Source: Bradyrhizobium sp. U87765 SZCCT0048 (GTDB lineage: Bacteria > Pseudomonadota > Alphaproteobacteria > Rhizobiales > Xanthobacteraceae). From it: a stretch of DNA of 64,000 nucleotides. Made by a program: the position numbers and the translations under genes. Each line of letters starts with the position of its first letter. The first letter of the stretch is position 1. The notes beneath the pieces were generated by a model. That model saw only the letters and a list, made by a program, of their open reading frames with translations. It was not told the DNA's origin and made no database searches. The stretch is taken from assembly GCF_018131225.1 (NCBI RefSeq), contig NZ_JAFCMM010000007.1:124001-188000 (forward strand). Direction: 5' to 3'. Positions 26,066 to 34,427 of this stretch are shown piece by piece.

Positions 26066-26479
26066 ATGCGGATGATGATGGCGGCCTGCGCCGCCTTTGC
26101 CGCCTTGGCGCTGTCCGGCTGCGCGGCGCTGCCGCCGGCCTGCATGCCGCCGGGCCAAGCGATGGTGTCGGCGGAAATGCTGTTCGGTCGCAACATCGGC
26201 GACCGTCTCGGCGTCAGTGACGCGGCGTTCGCGGCTTTCGCCGCGCGCGAGATCACGCCGCGCTTTCCCGATGGGCTCAGCGTCGTCGATGCCACCGGGC
26301 AGTGGCGCGACAGCGCGCGCGGCACGCTGGTGCGCGAGCCCAGCAAGATCGTGCTGATCGTATTCGCTGACGATCCCGACAAGCGCGCCGCACTCGACGC
26401 CATCGCCGCTGCCTACAAGCGCGACTTTCGCCAGCAGTCGGTGATGACGACGGTGCGCTCGGCGTGTGTGACCTTCTAG
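26066..26479 (+). CDS. DUF3574 lipoprotein
   Basis: A 137-residue putative lipoprotein. The signal peptide ends in the lipobox LSGC (Cys19). The mature part has the DUF3574 pattern: EMLFGRNIG, FAAREITPRFPDGLSVVDATGQWR and PSKIVLIVFAD. ATG 26066 is preceded by GAGGTGACGA. It follows the MFS gene by 10 bases, so it may be co-expressed with it. It should be anchored to the inner or outer membrane; the role is unknown. Confidence 0.85.
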   Translation: MRMMMAACAAFAALALSGCAALPPACMPPGQAMVSAEMLFGRNIGDRLGVSDAAFAAFAAREITPRFPDGLSVVDATGQWRDSARGTLVREPSKIVLIVFADDPDKRAALDAIAAAYKRDFRQQSVMTTVRSACVTF

Positions 26480-26510
26480 CGCCCGGCCTGAAGCCGGGGC
26501 CGGCGTCGCC

Positions 26511-26867
26511 TCAGCGGGCCTGCTCGCCATCGTTGACGCCGCGCCAGCGGGCGTAGCGCCATGGCAGGAACCAGCGCGCGCCGCGCGGCGCGATCATCGG
26601 CACGTTGTCGATGCCGGAGGTGCCGAATGGCTGGCAGCGCAGCAGCCGCGCCAGTGTCATCCAGCCGCCGGCCCACAGTCCGAAGCGCATGATCGCTTCC
26701 TCGCCATAGGCCGAACAGGTCGGCAGGTGGCGGCAGTGAAACCCGATCAGCGGCGACAGCGTGTAGCGGTAGCCGAGGATCATCAGCCGTCCCGCCTGGC
26801 GGGGCAGGCGTTGCGCCCGCTGCAGGCAGTGGGGGCAGGAGGGCGACAATCGGGGCGCGCGGTTCAT
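26511..26867 (-). CDS. yidD: Membrane protein insertion efficiency factor
   Basis: About 118 residues. The YidD core is clear: LGYRYTLSPLIGFHCRHLPTCSAYGEEAI, then GGWMTLARLLRCQPFG and GIDNVP. YidD assists YidC-dependent membrane protein insertion and is attached to the inner membrane through its amphipathic N-terminal helix. The N-terminal 28 residues contain an extra CPHCLQRAQRL segment with a CxxC pair not seen in the shortest family members. ATG 26867 is taken; the open frame reaches further upstream (27143) without support. Confidence 0.9.
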   Translation of the reverse strand: MNRAPRLSPSCPHCLQRAQRLPRQAGRLMILGYRYTLSPLIGFHCRHLPTCSAYGEEAIMRFGLWAGGWMTLARLLRCQPFGTSGIDNVPMIAPRGARWFLPWRYARWRGVNDGEQAR

Positions 26868-27136
26868 GGCGAAGATCTTGGCAGGTTTACTGGCAGGTTT
26901 TTTGGCGAGTTTGTTGGCAACGTTCCCGGCGGCAGCGTCGGACGGCACGGGGTGAGCGAAATCCTGGGCGGAATGGTGAAAGCTGTGGCGCCGATCTGCC
27001 CGGTTCCGCGGCGAGGAACCCGAGCTGCGGCGCACGGGCGTCATATTCCCGAAATATTGCACGGTTTTGGCTGCGCCGCACCCAAAGTTCCGTGGACGCG
27101 AATCCGGGCCGCGACTACGCTTTTGATGATGGCGGC

Positions 27137-28081
27137 ATGACACTAGGCGGGAAGGAACCGATCTTGGACGGCGGCGGGCGTTGGACGGGCAGCAGGAGAT
27201 GGCGCTTCGGCGCGGTCATGGTGCTGCTCGGCGGGGCGCTGGCAGTTCCGGCGACGGCCGGCGATACGCTCGAGGAACGCAAGCAGCCGATGCACTTCGT
27301 CTGGCACGACCGGGCCACGCTCGACGGCGCGGATCGCGCCTGCGGCGGAAGCTGCAAGGGGATCGTCGCCGCCGTCGGCACCGTCACGGCCGACACGCCT
27401 CAGGCCTTTGCCGATTTCGCCGCAGGGCGTGATCTGCGCGACGTCACCATGGTGCTCGATTCGAGCGGCGGATCGGTGCTCGACGCCATCGCGATCGGCC
27501 GGCAGTGGCGCGCGCTCGGCGTCGCCACGACCGTCGGCATCGTCAACGAGATGCGCAGCGCAGACACCGCGCGGGCGAACATCGTCCCCGAGGCCTATTG
27601 CGAATCCATGTGCGCGTTCCTGCTGCTGTCCGGCGCGGTGCGGCATGTGCCCGCCGAGGCACATGTCCGGGTGCACCAGATCTGGATGGGCGATCGCACC
27701 GAAGACGCCAGGTCCGCGAGCTACACCGCGCAGGATGTCTCGATCATCGAGCGCGACATCGGCCGGCTTGCAAGCTTCACCTTCGAGATGGGCGGCTCGG
27801 GCGAACTGCTGGCGCTGGCGCTCGGCGTGCCGCCATGGGAGCCGCTGCACGAACTCACGGCGAACGAACTGCGGCAGACCGGCCTCGTCCCGGATCAGGC
27901 GATGGCGCGTCTTGCGCCAGCGGGGGATCGTTCCGTCGCCGCCGGGGCCAAGCCGATTCAGGACCGCTTCGTCGCCGCACCTGGTCTGGGTGCTGGCGAT
28001 GGTGCAGGCGCGCCTGCCGGCCGCCCGTCGACCAGGACCGCCGAGGCGGGCGCTCCGACGGGCGTCGCGGTGCCGCGGCGC
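27137..28081 (+). CDS. Secreted ClpP-like serine protease-fold protein
   Basis: About 314 residues. A hydrophobic segment (residues 24-42) ending PATAG marks a signal peptide or anchor. The ClpP/crotonase-like core has the oxyanion loop LDSSGGSVLDA (108-118), nucleophile segment C155-E-S157-M-C159 and a conserved His180 in RVHQIW. This Ser/His geometry matches alphaproteobacterial periplasmic ClpP-like proteins. The C-terminal 65 residues are Gly/Ala/Pro-rich and probably disordered. It is a distant paralogue of the degenerate protein at 6978-8090. Start chosen at ATG 27137; a TTG at 27164 with AAGGAACC nearby is an alternative. Confidence 0.78.
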
Positions 28082-28143
28082 TGACCGCCACAGGCGTCAC
28101 CGCGCGACGGCGATACCATGATGATCAACGCCGGCGATGCCGG

Positions 28144-28587
28144 TCAGTCGTGGGCCGGGGCGCGGGCCTCGATCTGGCCGATGGCATCGACCACCGCGTC
28201 GAAGGTCAGCAGGGTCGAGGCGTGGCGCGCCTTGTAATCGCGCACCGGTTCCAGCACTGCGATATCGGCCCACTTGCCGTCCGGCGGCGCGCCGTTCTCC
28301 TTCAGCATGCGGCGGACGGTCTCGCGCAGCTCGCGCAGTTCGTCGGCGTTCGACCCGACCACATGGCGCGCCATGATCGACGACGATGCCTGGCCGAGTG
28401 CGCAGGCCTTCACGTCATGGGCAAAGTCGGTGACCACCGGCCCGTCCATCTTGATGTCGACCTTGACGGTCGATCCGCACAGCTTGGAGTGGGCGGTGGC
28501 GCTCGCGTCCGGCGCTGCGAGGCGGCCGAGGCGCGGGATATTGCCCGCCAGTTCGATGATCTTCTTATTATAGACGTCGTTCAGCAT
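28144..28587 (-). CDS. Iron-sulfur cluster assembly scaffold protein (NifU/IscU-like)
   Basis: A 147-residue IscU/SufU-type protein. Two ligand cysteines are in place, Cys37 in KLCGST and Cys62 in KACALGQASSS. The third ligand position, in EPVRDYKARHAST (around residues 121-125), has Ala-Ser instead of Cys. Scaffolds normally use three Cys plus Asp or His, so this one may use His122 or be a delivery/regulatory homologue. It acts in the cytoplasm with a cysteine desulfurase, absent from this window. The neighbouring folE gene is divergent. Confidence 0.85.
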   Translation of the reverse strand: MLNDVYNKKIIELAGNIPRLGRLAAPDASATAHSKLCGSTVKVDIKMDGPVVTDFAHDVKACALGQASSSIMARHVVGSNADELRELRETVRRMLKENGAPPDGKWADIAVLEPVRDYKARHASTLLTFDAVVDAIGQIEARAPAHD

Positions 28588-28759
28588 GGCCGCATAAGAC
28601 CCCTGCGGGGCCGGCCTTGGCGGGCCCCATAGCCTATCCTATATATGTACCGGGTCGCAGGAATAAACCCGTCCGCTTCCCCCAGCCGCCGGAAAAAGAG
28701 AATTTCTTCCGGTGCTTGGGATGATATGGGTGACGACGGCAGCGGGCCAGCCCGACGCC

Positions 28760-28870
28760 GGCTTTTGAATTGTTTCAACTTGGACTTGTGGCGTCCGGTG
28801 GCCGAAAGGCCGTTGCGGCGACCCGGTGACACCCCCGGTCCCGTCGAGGGCCGGTCGAACGGAGAGCTGA
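28760..28870 (+). promoter_or_regulatory. Possible structured folE leader
   Basis: The leader before folE contains a perfect GNRA hairpin (GGCC-GAAA-GGCC, 28800-28811) flanked by CCGGU repeats and a TTTCAACTTGGAC stretch. folE genes of this class can carry THF-II (folE motif) riboswitches. The consensus core is not clearly matched here, so this is only a candidate. Confidence 0.2.
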
Positions 28871-29533
28871 ATGGACGCGATCATCAAGCCGCTGCGCACC
28901 AATCCGCCGTCGGAAATTCCGGCGTCGGAGTTTCAGGGGTCGGCCATCCGGGCCGATCTGCCGCGCCCCTCGCGCGAGGAGGCGGAGGCCGCGGTCAAGA
29001 CGCTGCTCGCCTATATCGGCGAAAATCCCGCGCGCGAAGGCTTGCTCGACACGCCCCGCCGTGTCGTCGAAGCCTATGACGAGCTGTTCCAGGGCTATCA
29101 CCTGTGCCCGGCCGAGGTGCTCAACCGTACCTTCGGCGAGACCGCCGGCTACGACGACTTCGTGCTGGTGCGCGACATCAACTTCAATTCCCATTGCGAG
29201 CATCACATGATGCCGTTCTACGGCCGGGCGCACATCGCCTATACGCCGGTGGAGCGGGTGATCGGGCTCTCCAAGCTGGCGCGGCTGGTCGACATCTTCG
29301 CCCATCGCCTGCAGACTCAGGAGCATCTCACCGCGCAGATCGCAGGTGCGATCGACACCGTGCTGAAGCCGCGCGGCGTCGCCGTGCTGGTCGAAGCCGA
29401 GCACACCTGCATGTCGGTGCGCGGCATTGCCAAGGAAGGCGCCAGCACCATCACGACGCGGTTCACCGGCCTGTTCCGCAACAATCCGGACGAGCAGAGC
29501 CGCTTCCTGAGCCTCGTGCGCAACCAGCGCTGA
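28871..29533 (+). CDS. folE: GTP cyclohydrolase I
   Basis: A 220-residue enzyme converting GTP to 7,8-dihydroneopterin triphosphate, the first step of tetrahydrofolate synthesis. Zinc ligands are visible as Cys109 and His112 in SHCEHH and Cys180 in EHTCMSVRG. The signatures LLDTPRRVVEAYDELFQGY, GLSKLARLVDIFAHRLQTQE and the final TRFTGLF are all present. The start is at ATG 28871 behind GGAGAGCTGA. The hisI gene follows 134 bases later on the same strand. Confidence 0.97.
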   Translation: MDAIIKPLRTNPPSEIPASEFQGSAIRADLPRPSREEAEAAVKTLLAYIGENPAREGLLDTPRRVVEAYDELFQGYHLCPAEVLNRTFGETAGYDDFVLVRDINFNSHCEHHMMPFYGRAHIAYTPVERVIGLSKLARLVDIFAHRLQTQEHLTAQIAGAIDTVLKPRGVAVLVEAEHTCMSVRGIAKEGASTITTRFTGLFRNNPDEQSRFLSLVRNQR

Positions 29534-29666
29534 TTCCCGCGCTGCCCTCGGGTTCTGCGAGCGATCTTGCCGCCGGCGGTCGTCCGCCGCGCCGTTTCGT
29601 GCCATCCTGTCGTTCTCTTTCCCTGCACGCGCGGCGGACCGCCGGCTGTGCCATGAGGATTTCGCC

Positions 29667-30116
29667 GTGAGCGCTCCGTCACCGCAAGGCACCGTCAACG
29701 AGATCGAGGAAGGCCTCGCGCTGCGGCCGAAGTTCGATGCCGCCGGCCTCGTCACCTGCGTCACCACCGATGCGACCACCGGTGAAGTGCTGATGGTCGC
29801 GTTCATGAACGACGAGGCGCTGCGGCGCACCGTCGACAGCGGCGAAGCCTGGTACTACAGCCGCTCGCGCGGCAAATTGTGGCGCAAGGGCGAGAGCTCC
29901 GGCCATGTCCAGCGGGTCGTCGAGATGCGGGTCGATTGCGATCAGGACGCGGTCTGGATCCGGGTCGAGCAGGCCGGCGGCGCCGCCTGCCACACCGGCC
30001 GTCATTCCTGCTTCTACCGTGCGGTCGGCAAGGGCGCCGACGGCGCGCCGGCGCTGAGCTTCGTTTCGGCCGAGCGGCTGTTCGATCCGGCGGACGTCTA
30101 TAAGTCCTCGACCTGA
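29667..30116 (+). CDS. hisI: Phosphoribosyl-AMP cyclohydrolase
   Basis: A 149-residue HisI. It opens the purine ring of phosphoribosyl-AMP in histidine biosynthesis. The motifs VAFMNDEAL, YYSRSRGKLWRKGESSGH and DCDQDAVWIRVEQAGGAACHTG are intact, with zinc ligands Cys91, Cys108 and Cys115. The start is GTG 29667. It is a stand-alone HisI without the HisE domain, which is usual in this group. No His-codon leader peptide is seen upstream. Confidence 0.96.
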   Translation: MSAPSPQGTVNEIEEGLALRPKFDAAGLVTCVTTDATTGEVLMVAFMNDEALRRTVDSGEAWYYSRSRGKLWRKGESSGHVQRVVEMRVDCDQDAVWIRVEQAGGAACHTGRHSCFYRAVGKGADGAPALSFVSAERLFDPADVYKSST

Positions 30117-30169
30117 GCCGGCGTCGTTCGCTGTGCGATCGTGCCGGGTTCGGTACCTCGATGCGGCGA

Positions 30170-30186
30170 TTAACGTTTCGTTAACC
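30170..30186 (+). promoter_or_regulatory. CtrA-type box before the transglycosylase gene
   Basis: TTAACGTTTCGTTAACC is a full TTAA-N7-TTAACC match on the plus strand, and reads TTAACGAAACGTTAA on the other, 66 bases upstream of the start of the SltF-like gene. Confidence 0.55.
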
Positions 30187-30251
30187 ATGTTTTGCGCATG
30201 GTGCGAAACGGCCGGGAAGGCCGGAGGGTGCCGGGGGAGCGGGCTCCTGAC

Positions 30252-31271
30252 ATGACGATCGACACCACCAGCCTCACGGCGGGCTTCGAGTCCGTGCGGG
30301 CGCGGATCACGAGCGCGATCCGGCAGGCCGCCGACGCGACAGGTGCGAGCTTCGAATACCTGCTCTCGGCCGCCAAGATGGAATCCAACCTCGACCCCGG
30401 CGCGTCGTCCGCGACGTCGTCGGCGAAAGGGCTCTACCAGTTCATCGAGCAGACCTGGCTCGGCACGGTGAAAGAGGCTGGCCCCTCGCTCGGCTACGGC
30501 AAGTATGCCGACGCCATCACCAAGTCGTCGTCAGGCACCTATTCGGTCAGCGATCCGGCGACACGCAACGAGATCCTCAAGCTGCGCGACGATCCCGCGG
30601 TGAATGCGGCGATGGCCGGCGTGCTCACCCAGTCCAACAGCTTCAAGCTCACCGGTACGCTCGGCCGCCGCCCGACCGACGGCGAACTCTACATCGCCCA
30701 TTTCATGGGAGCGGGCGGCGCCGCCAGGCTGATCAGCGCGGCGCAGGATTCGCCAGGCGCTGACGCGACGCAGATGTTTCCGAGCGCCGCCGCTGCGAAC
30801 CGGCCGATCTTCTACGATCGCAACGGCAACGCGCGCAGCGTCGCCGACGTCTACTCCGTGCTGACCACGCGCTACGCCAATGCGGTCAATGCGCCGTCGA
30901 CACAGGCGGCGCTCGCCGCGCTCGGCGGCGGTGCGTCCGCAGGCACGGCGGCTGCGACCACACAGGCCGACAACGCGCTGTTCCTGTCCGGCTTTCCGCA
31001 GGCGCAGCAGGGCGCGACGAATGTCGCTGCGGCGACCGGCGCTGCGTCGTCGTCGCAGGAGCCGCCGATGCCGCGGCCGACTTTCCGTTCGCTCTATCAG
31101 GGCGGCGATCGCCCCGAGCCGGTGTCGACGGTGGTGCAGGCGCTGTGGGGCAACAACGCCGGCACGAATGTCGACGCCGGTCAGGGGCAAGGGCAGGGGC
31201 AGGGCGCGGCCGCGAACGCGCCGCAGCCGCTCGACCTGTTTAGCGACCGCGCCGGCCGCTTCAGCAGCTGA
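30252..31271 (+). CDS. Flagellum-type lytic transglycosylase (SltF-like)
   Basis: About 339 residues. The N-terminal part is a lytic transglycosylase-like fold: SAAKMESNLDPGASSATSSAKGLYQFIEQTWL (residues 40-71) with the catalytic Glu44. A later motif, RRPTDGELYIAHFMGAGGAARLI, matches the SltF group of rod-type peptidoglycanases. The C-terminal third is Ala/Gly/Gln-rich with a GQGQGQG run, likely flexible. No classical Sec signal. A CtrA-consensus box precedes it. Binding to flagellar rod proteins is inferred from homology. Confidence 0.82.
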   Translation: MTIDTTSLTAGFESVRARITSAIRQAADATGASFEYLLSAAKMESNLDPGASSATSSAKGLYQFIEQTWLGTVKEAGPSLGYGKYADAITKSSSGTYSVSDPATRNEILKLRDDPAVNAAMAGVLTQSNSFKLTGTLGRRPTDGELYIAHFMGAGGAARLISAAQDSPGADATQMFPSAAAANRPIFYDRNGNARSVADVYSVLTTRYANAVNAPSTQAALAALGGGASAGTAAATTQADNALFLSGFPQAQQGATNVAAATGAASSSQEPPMPRPTFRSLYQGGDRPEPVSTVVQALWGNNAGTNVDAGQGQGQGQGAAANAPQPLDLFSDRAGRFSS

Positions 31272-31414
31272 GCGTTTTCCAACGAATTCCGGTCGGTTAA
31301 TAAAACATCAATAAACGCAGTCGGTTATGGTGAACGCTTTGTTAAGCGTCGTGGTTTATTTTGCGTCAATGGCACCACGACGGTGTTGGTCAAGTTGCGT
31401 AAGGCCGGCAGAGC

Positions 31415-32626
31415 ATGATCGTTCGGCAGTTCATCAGTTGGGTCAGGACGGCTCTCCCCGGAGAGCGCGCGGAAGCGACACGGGCACTGGCCCGCGCATG
31501 GCTGGTCTCCGACCTTTCGGAAGATGACCGCGCCGCCGCCGAGGGCGCCTTGTTGATGCTGCTGGATGACGGCTCGCCGCTCGTCCGCCGTGCCATGGCG
31601 GAGATCTTCGCCCGCAGTCCGGATGCGCCGCCGGCGATCGTGCAGGCGCTGTCGGTCGACCAGGCCACGGTGGCGCTGCCGATCCTCGAACATTCCCCGC
31701 TGCTGCTCGATGCCGATCTCGTTGATCTCGTCGCCACCGGCTGCGCCGAGGTGCAGGGCGCGATCGCCCGCCGCGCCGCGCTGCCGGCGTCGCTGTGTGC
31801 CGCCATCGCCGAGGTCGGCCAGCCGGCAGCGACCCTCGAGCTGATCGAGAACGCCGACGCGGCGCTGCCGACCTTCTCGCTCCATCGCATCGCCGATCGC
31901 CATGGCCATCTCGCCGCGGTGCGCGAAGCGCTGCTCGCTCGCGACGACTTGCCGTCGGCAACGCGGCTTGCGCTGGTCGCCAAGCTGTCGGAGACGCTGG
32001 CGCAGTTCGTCACCGCGCGCAACTGGCTGTCGGCCGACCGCGCCACGCGGCTGGCCGCGGAGGCCACCGAGCGCTCGACCGTCACCATCGCGGCGCGCTC
32101 GCGCGGCGAGGACATGCGCGGCCTTGTCGGCCATCTGCGGGCGACCGGCCAGCTCAATGCCGGCCTGATCCTGCGCGCGCTGCTGTCCGGCAATCTCGCG
32201 CTGTTCGATGCCGCGCTGGTCGAACTCTCCGGCCTGCCGCAGAGCCGCGTCACGGCGCTGATCGACGACCGCGGCGGCGCGGGGCTGACGGCGCTGCTGA
32301 CGCGCGCCGGCTTCCCGCCCTCCACCTTCGGGGCTTTCCGCGCCGCGGTCGAGGCGCTGCACGAGGTCGGCTTCGTCGGCAGCATCGAGGGCATGGTCCG
32401 GCTGCGCCGCCGCATGGTCGAGCGCGTGCTGACGCGCTGCGAGCTCGACAGCTCCGAGGCGACCGAGCCGCTGCTGATCCTGCTGCGCCGCTTCTCCACC
32501 GAATCGGCCCGCGAGGAAGCCCGCCTGTTCTGCGATGAGCTGGTCGCGAGCCCGGCGACGGAGCCGCTTGACCATAAGCCGCTCGCCTACGAGCCGTTCG
32601 AAGACGACGCGCTGATCGCCGCCTGA
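31415..32626 (+). CDS. DUF2336 domain protein
   Basis: A 403-residue, mostly alpha-helical protein of DUF2336, an alphaproteobacterial family. Repeating helix pairs around residues 20-230 (LSEDDRAAAEGALLMLLDDG, SPLVRRAMAEIFARSPDAP) look like HEAT-type repeats. No signal peptide or catalytic motif is seen. It lies 143 bases after the SltF-like gene. The gap contains GGTTAATAAAACATCAAT, an imperfect CtrA-type match. Function unknown; it may be involved in cell-cycle or signalling interactions. Confidence 0.82.
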   Translation: MIVRQFISWVRTALPGERAEATRALARAWLVSDLSEDDRAAAEGALLMLLDDGSPLVRRAMAEIFARSPDAPPAIVQALSVDQATVALPILEHSPLLLDADLVDLVATGCAEVQGAIARRAALPASLCAAIAEVGQPAATLELIENADAALPTFSLHRIADRHGHLAAVREALLARDDLPSATRLALVAKLSETLAQFVTARNWLSADRATRLAAEATERSTVTIAARSRGEDMRGLVGHLRATGQLNAGLILRALLSGNLALFDAALVELSGLPQSRVTALIDDRGGAGLTALLTRAGFPPSTFGAFRAAVEALHEVGFVGSIEGMVRLRRRMVERVLTRCELDSSEATEPLLILLRRFSTESAREEARLFCDELVASPATEPLDHKPLAYEPFEDDALIAA

Positions 32627-32744
32627 CGCGGCCATCGCGATGTGACGCCATCACCCGCGCCGGAGCAATCAGGGCGCGGGTTTTATCATTGCGGAGAGAT
32701 CGTCGGCGCGCTGCGCCGGTTGAGGGCGCTGCCAGAAGCGAATT

Positions 32745-32968
32745 CCGTCATCCTGAGGTGCGAGCCAACGGGTCCGCGCGAAGCGCGGCCCGATGACAGG
32801 CTCCGCGAGCCTCGAAGGATGAGCGGCCTCCGAGCTGCTGCCCGGGCCGTCGCCCTTCGAGGGCCGCTAAGCGGCCACCTCAGGGGGACGGATCACAAAG
32901 CAGGCCGCGAAAGATCGCGTGACACTTTCTCCCCGTCATCCTGGGGCCACCTCACGGGACGGATGACG
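32745..32968. repeat. Intergenic REP-like palindromic element with a second partial copy
   Basis: The first element (32745-32885) is bounded by CCTGAGGTG and CACCTCAGG. It holds the inverted pairs CCGCGC-GAA-GCGCGG and CCTCGAAGG/CCTTCGAGG, plus GGCCGC-TAA-GCGGCC. A second, shorter copy (32934-32968) is CGTCATCC...GGATGACG. The unit resembles the CGTCATCCTGAGG-type repeat found in many copies in Bradyrhizobium-type genomes. It lies between convergent genes. Confidence 0.65.
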
Positions 32969-32993
32969 TGATTGGACTTCGAAGCTCCGCGCC

Positions 32994-33572
32994 TCAGCGG
33001 CCCGGCACGATGCTGGGCGCGAGGATCGCCTCGAGGTGCTCGGGGCGGTCGCGGTTGGCCTCGACCAGGAACTTGTCGGCGAGGCCGCGCAGCTGCCGGC
33101 TCAGCTCGTCGGCCATGCCGAGGCGGTCGATGCGGCCATGCTCGCGCACCATCGCCTGGATCGACGTGACATGATGGGTGACGAGGTCGAGCGGCACCTT
33201 GGCGAGATCAGGCGCATGCTCCATCAGCCGGCACAGGCTTTCGGCGGCGGCCGCCGCCAGCGGATAGCCGAAGGTCGCCGCGTCGCCCTTGATGTCGTGC
33301 GCGGCGCGGAAGAACTCCTCGCGCACCGCGGGCGTGAAGCCCTGTTTCAGCACGGTGGCATGCGCCCGGGCGAGGCGGTCGCATTCGCTCGCCATCCAGT
33401 CGATGAATTCCCCCGACAGCCCCTCCAGCGCGCGCTCGGCGCGCGCCACCGGATCGTCGGCATCGGCCTCGGTGGCGCGGCGCATCGCGCCGCGCAGCGG
33501 ATTGGGCTGGGTGATGACCTGGTAGTCGGGAAAGGTCTCGACCTTGAGGGAGGCGGGCTTGTCGGCGGGCAT
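32994..33572 (-). CDS. Histidine phosphotransfer (Hpt) domain protein
   Basis: A 192-residue protein with an Hpt domain (about residues 50-165). The phosphorylatable His92 is in AAHDIKGDAATFGY, the canonical HxxKG signature. A 50-residue N-terminal tail precedes it. It should relay a phosphoryl group between a histidine kinase and a response regulator. The receiver protein gene lies immediately upstream in the same operon (21-base gap). No cognate kinase gene is adjacent. Confidence 0.85.
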   Translation of the reverse strand: MPADKPASLKVETFPDYQVITQPNPLRGAMRRATEADADDPVARAERALEGLSGEFIDWMASECDRLARAHATVLKQGFTPAVREEFFRAAHDIKGDAATFGYPLAAAAAESLCRLMEHAPDLAKVPLDLVTHHVTSIQAMVREHGRIDRLGMADELSRQLRGLADKFLVEANRDRPEHLEAILAPSIVPGR

Positions 33573-33593
33573 GGCAGGTCCCTCGCGGAGGCG

Positions 33594-34139
33594 TCAGCTC
33601 GTGATGCGCGCTTTGTCGATCAGCGCCTGCTGCGGCATCACCTCGGCCTTGCCGCCGTTGCGGCGCTCGGGGCCGATATAGGCGCTGTTGGTGTTGCGGC
33701 GGCGGTCGGGGCCGAAATAGTTCTTGGTGCGGATGAACGGACGGGGATGGGCGACAACGCTGAGAATGCGCTGGTACAGCGCCTTCGCCGAGATCGGCTT
33801 CGCCAGGAATTCGGTGACGCCGGCGTCCCGCGCCACCATGACGCGACGCTTCTCCGAATGCCCCGTCAGCATGATGATCGGCACATAGGGATTGCCGATG
33901 GCGTCGGGCTGACGGATGATCTGGGTCAGTTCGAGGCCGTCGAAGATCGGCATCGCCCAGTCGCAGATCACGATGTCGGGCGCCGAGTGGCTGTACATCT
34001 CGAGCGCGGTGGCGCCGTCTTCTGCCTCGTAGACTTCGCGCGCGCCGAACGAATGCAGCAGCGTGCGCAGGATGCGCCGCATGTGCGGATTGTCGTCGCA
34101 GATCAGAAATCGCAGCTTGTTGAAGTCGATTCGAATCAT
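33594..34139 (-). CDS. CheY-like response regulator with basic tail
   Basis: About 181 residues. A single receiver domain (about 8-130) has the acidic pair Asp15/Asp16, phosphoacceptor Asp60 in IVICDWAMP, the Thr of MLTGHSE and the conserved Lys of EFLAKPIS. The tail contains two similar basic motifs, YFGPDRRRNTN and YIGPERRNG. No output domain is present. It is the first gene of the pair with Hpt. ATG 34139 is preferred to the in-frame 34166. Half-sites GTTAAC and GTTAAT lie upstream but not at 7-base spacing. Confidence 0.88.
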   Translation of the reverse strand: MIRIDFNKLRFLICDDNPHMRRILRTLLHSFGAREVYEAEDGATALEMYSHSAPDIVICDWAMPIFDGLELTQIIRQPDAIGNPYVPIIMLTGHSEKRRVMVARDAGVTEFLAKPISAKALYQRILSVVAHPRPFIRTKNYFGPDRRRNTNSAYIGPERRNGGKAEVMPQQALIDKARITS

Positions 34140-34290
34140 GACGCGGCTCGGGGCGGGAACCGCCACCCGGGACGGAAATACACGTGACGTTAACTATAAG
34201 TGCCGCGCCGTTAATGAAACGTTGCGATGGCGCAGGGCCGATGCCACGGCTGCCGAATAGCTGAGATAAGGAGCGCCCCGCATTTTCAGC

Positions 34291-34374
34291 GTCATCACCG
34301 GGCCGACGCGAAGCGTCGAGACCCGGTGATCCAACTCAGAAAGCTGAATTGCCGGGTCAAGCCCGGCAATGACG
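34291..34374. repeat. REP-like palindromic element
   Basis: Two adjacent stem-loops: ATCACCGGG...CCCGGTGAT with an inner GACGC-GAA-GCGTC, then ATTGCCGGG-TCAAG-CCCGGCAAT. This is the double-palindrome type repeated in Bradyrhizobium-like intergenic DNA. It lies between the receiver gene and nadK. Confidence 0.65.
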
Positions 34375-34427
34375 CGGTGGGTGTGGCCGGCGCGGTGTCG
34401 CTGGCGTTGTGTAGCCGCCCGCGTCCG

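Noticed and set aside
26868..27143. Long in-frame N-terminal extension of yidD
   Set aside because: The extension has no family resemblance and crosses the start region of the divergent ClpP-like gene; ATG 26867 gives a normal YidD.
28760..28870. Clear THF-II riboswitch before folE
   Set aside because: A GNRA hairpin is present but the expected folE-motif core is not clearly matched, so only a weak candidate is recorded.
34189..34214. CtrA box upstream of the receiver gene
   Set aside because: GTTAAC and GTTAAT half-sites are present, but the spacing between them is far more than seven bases.
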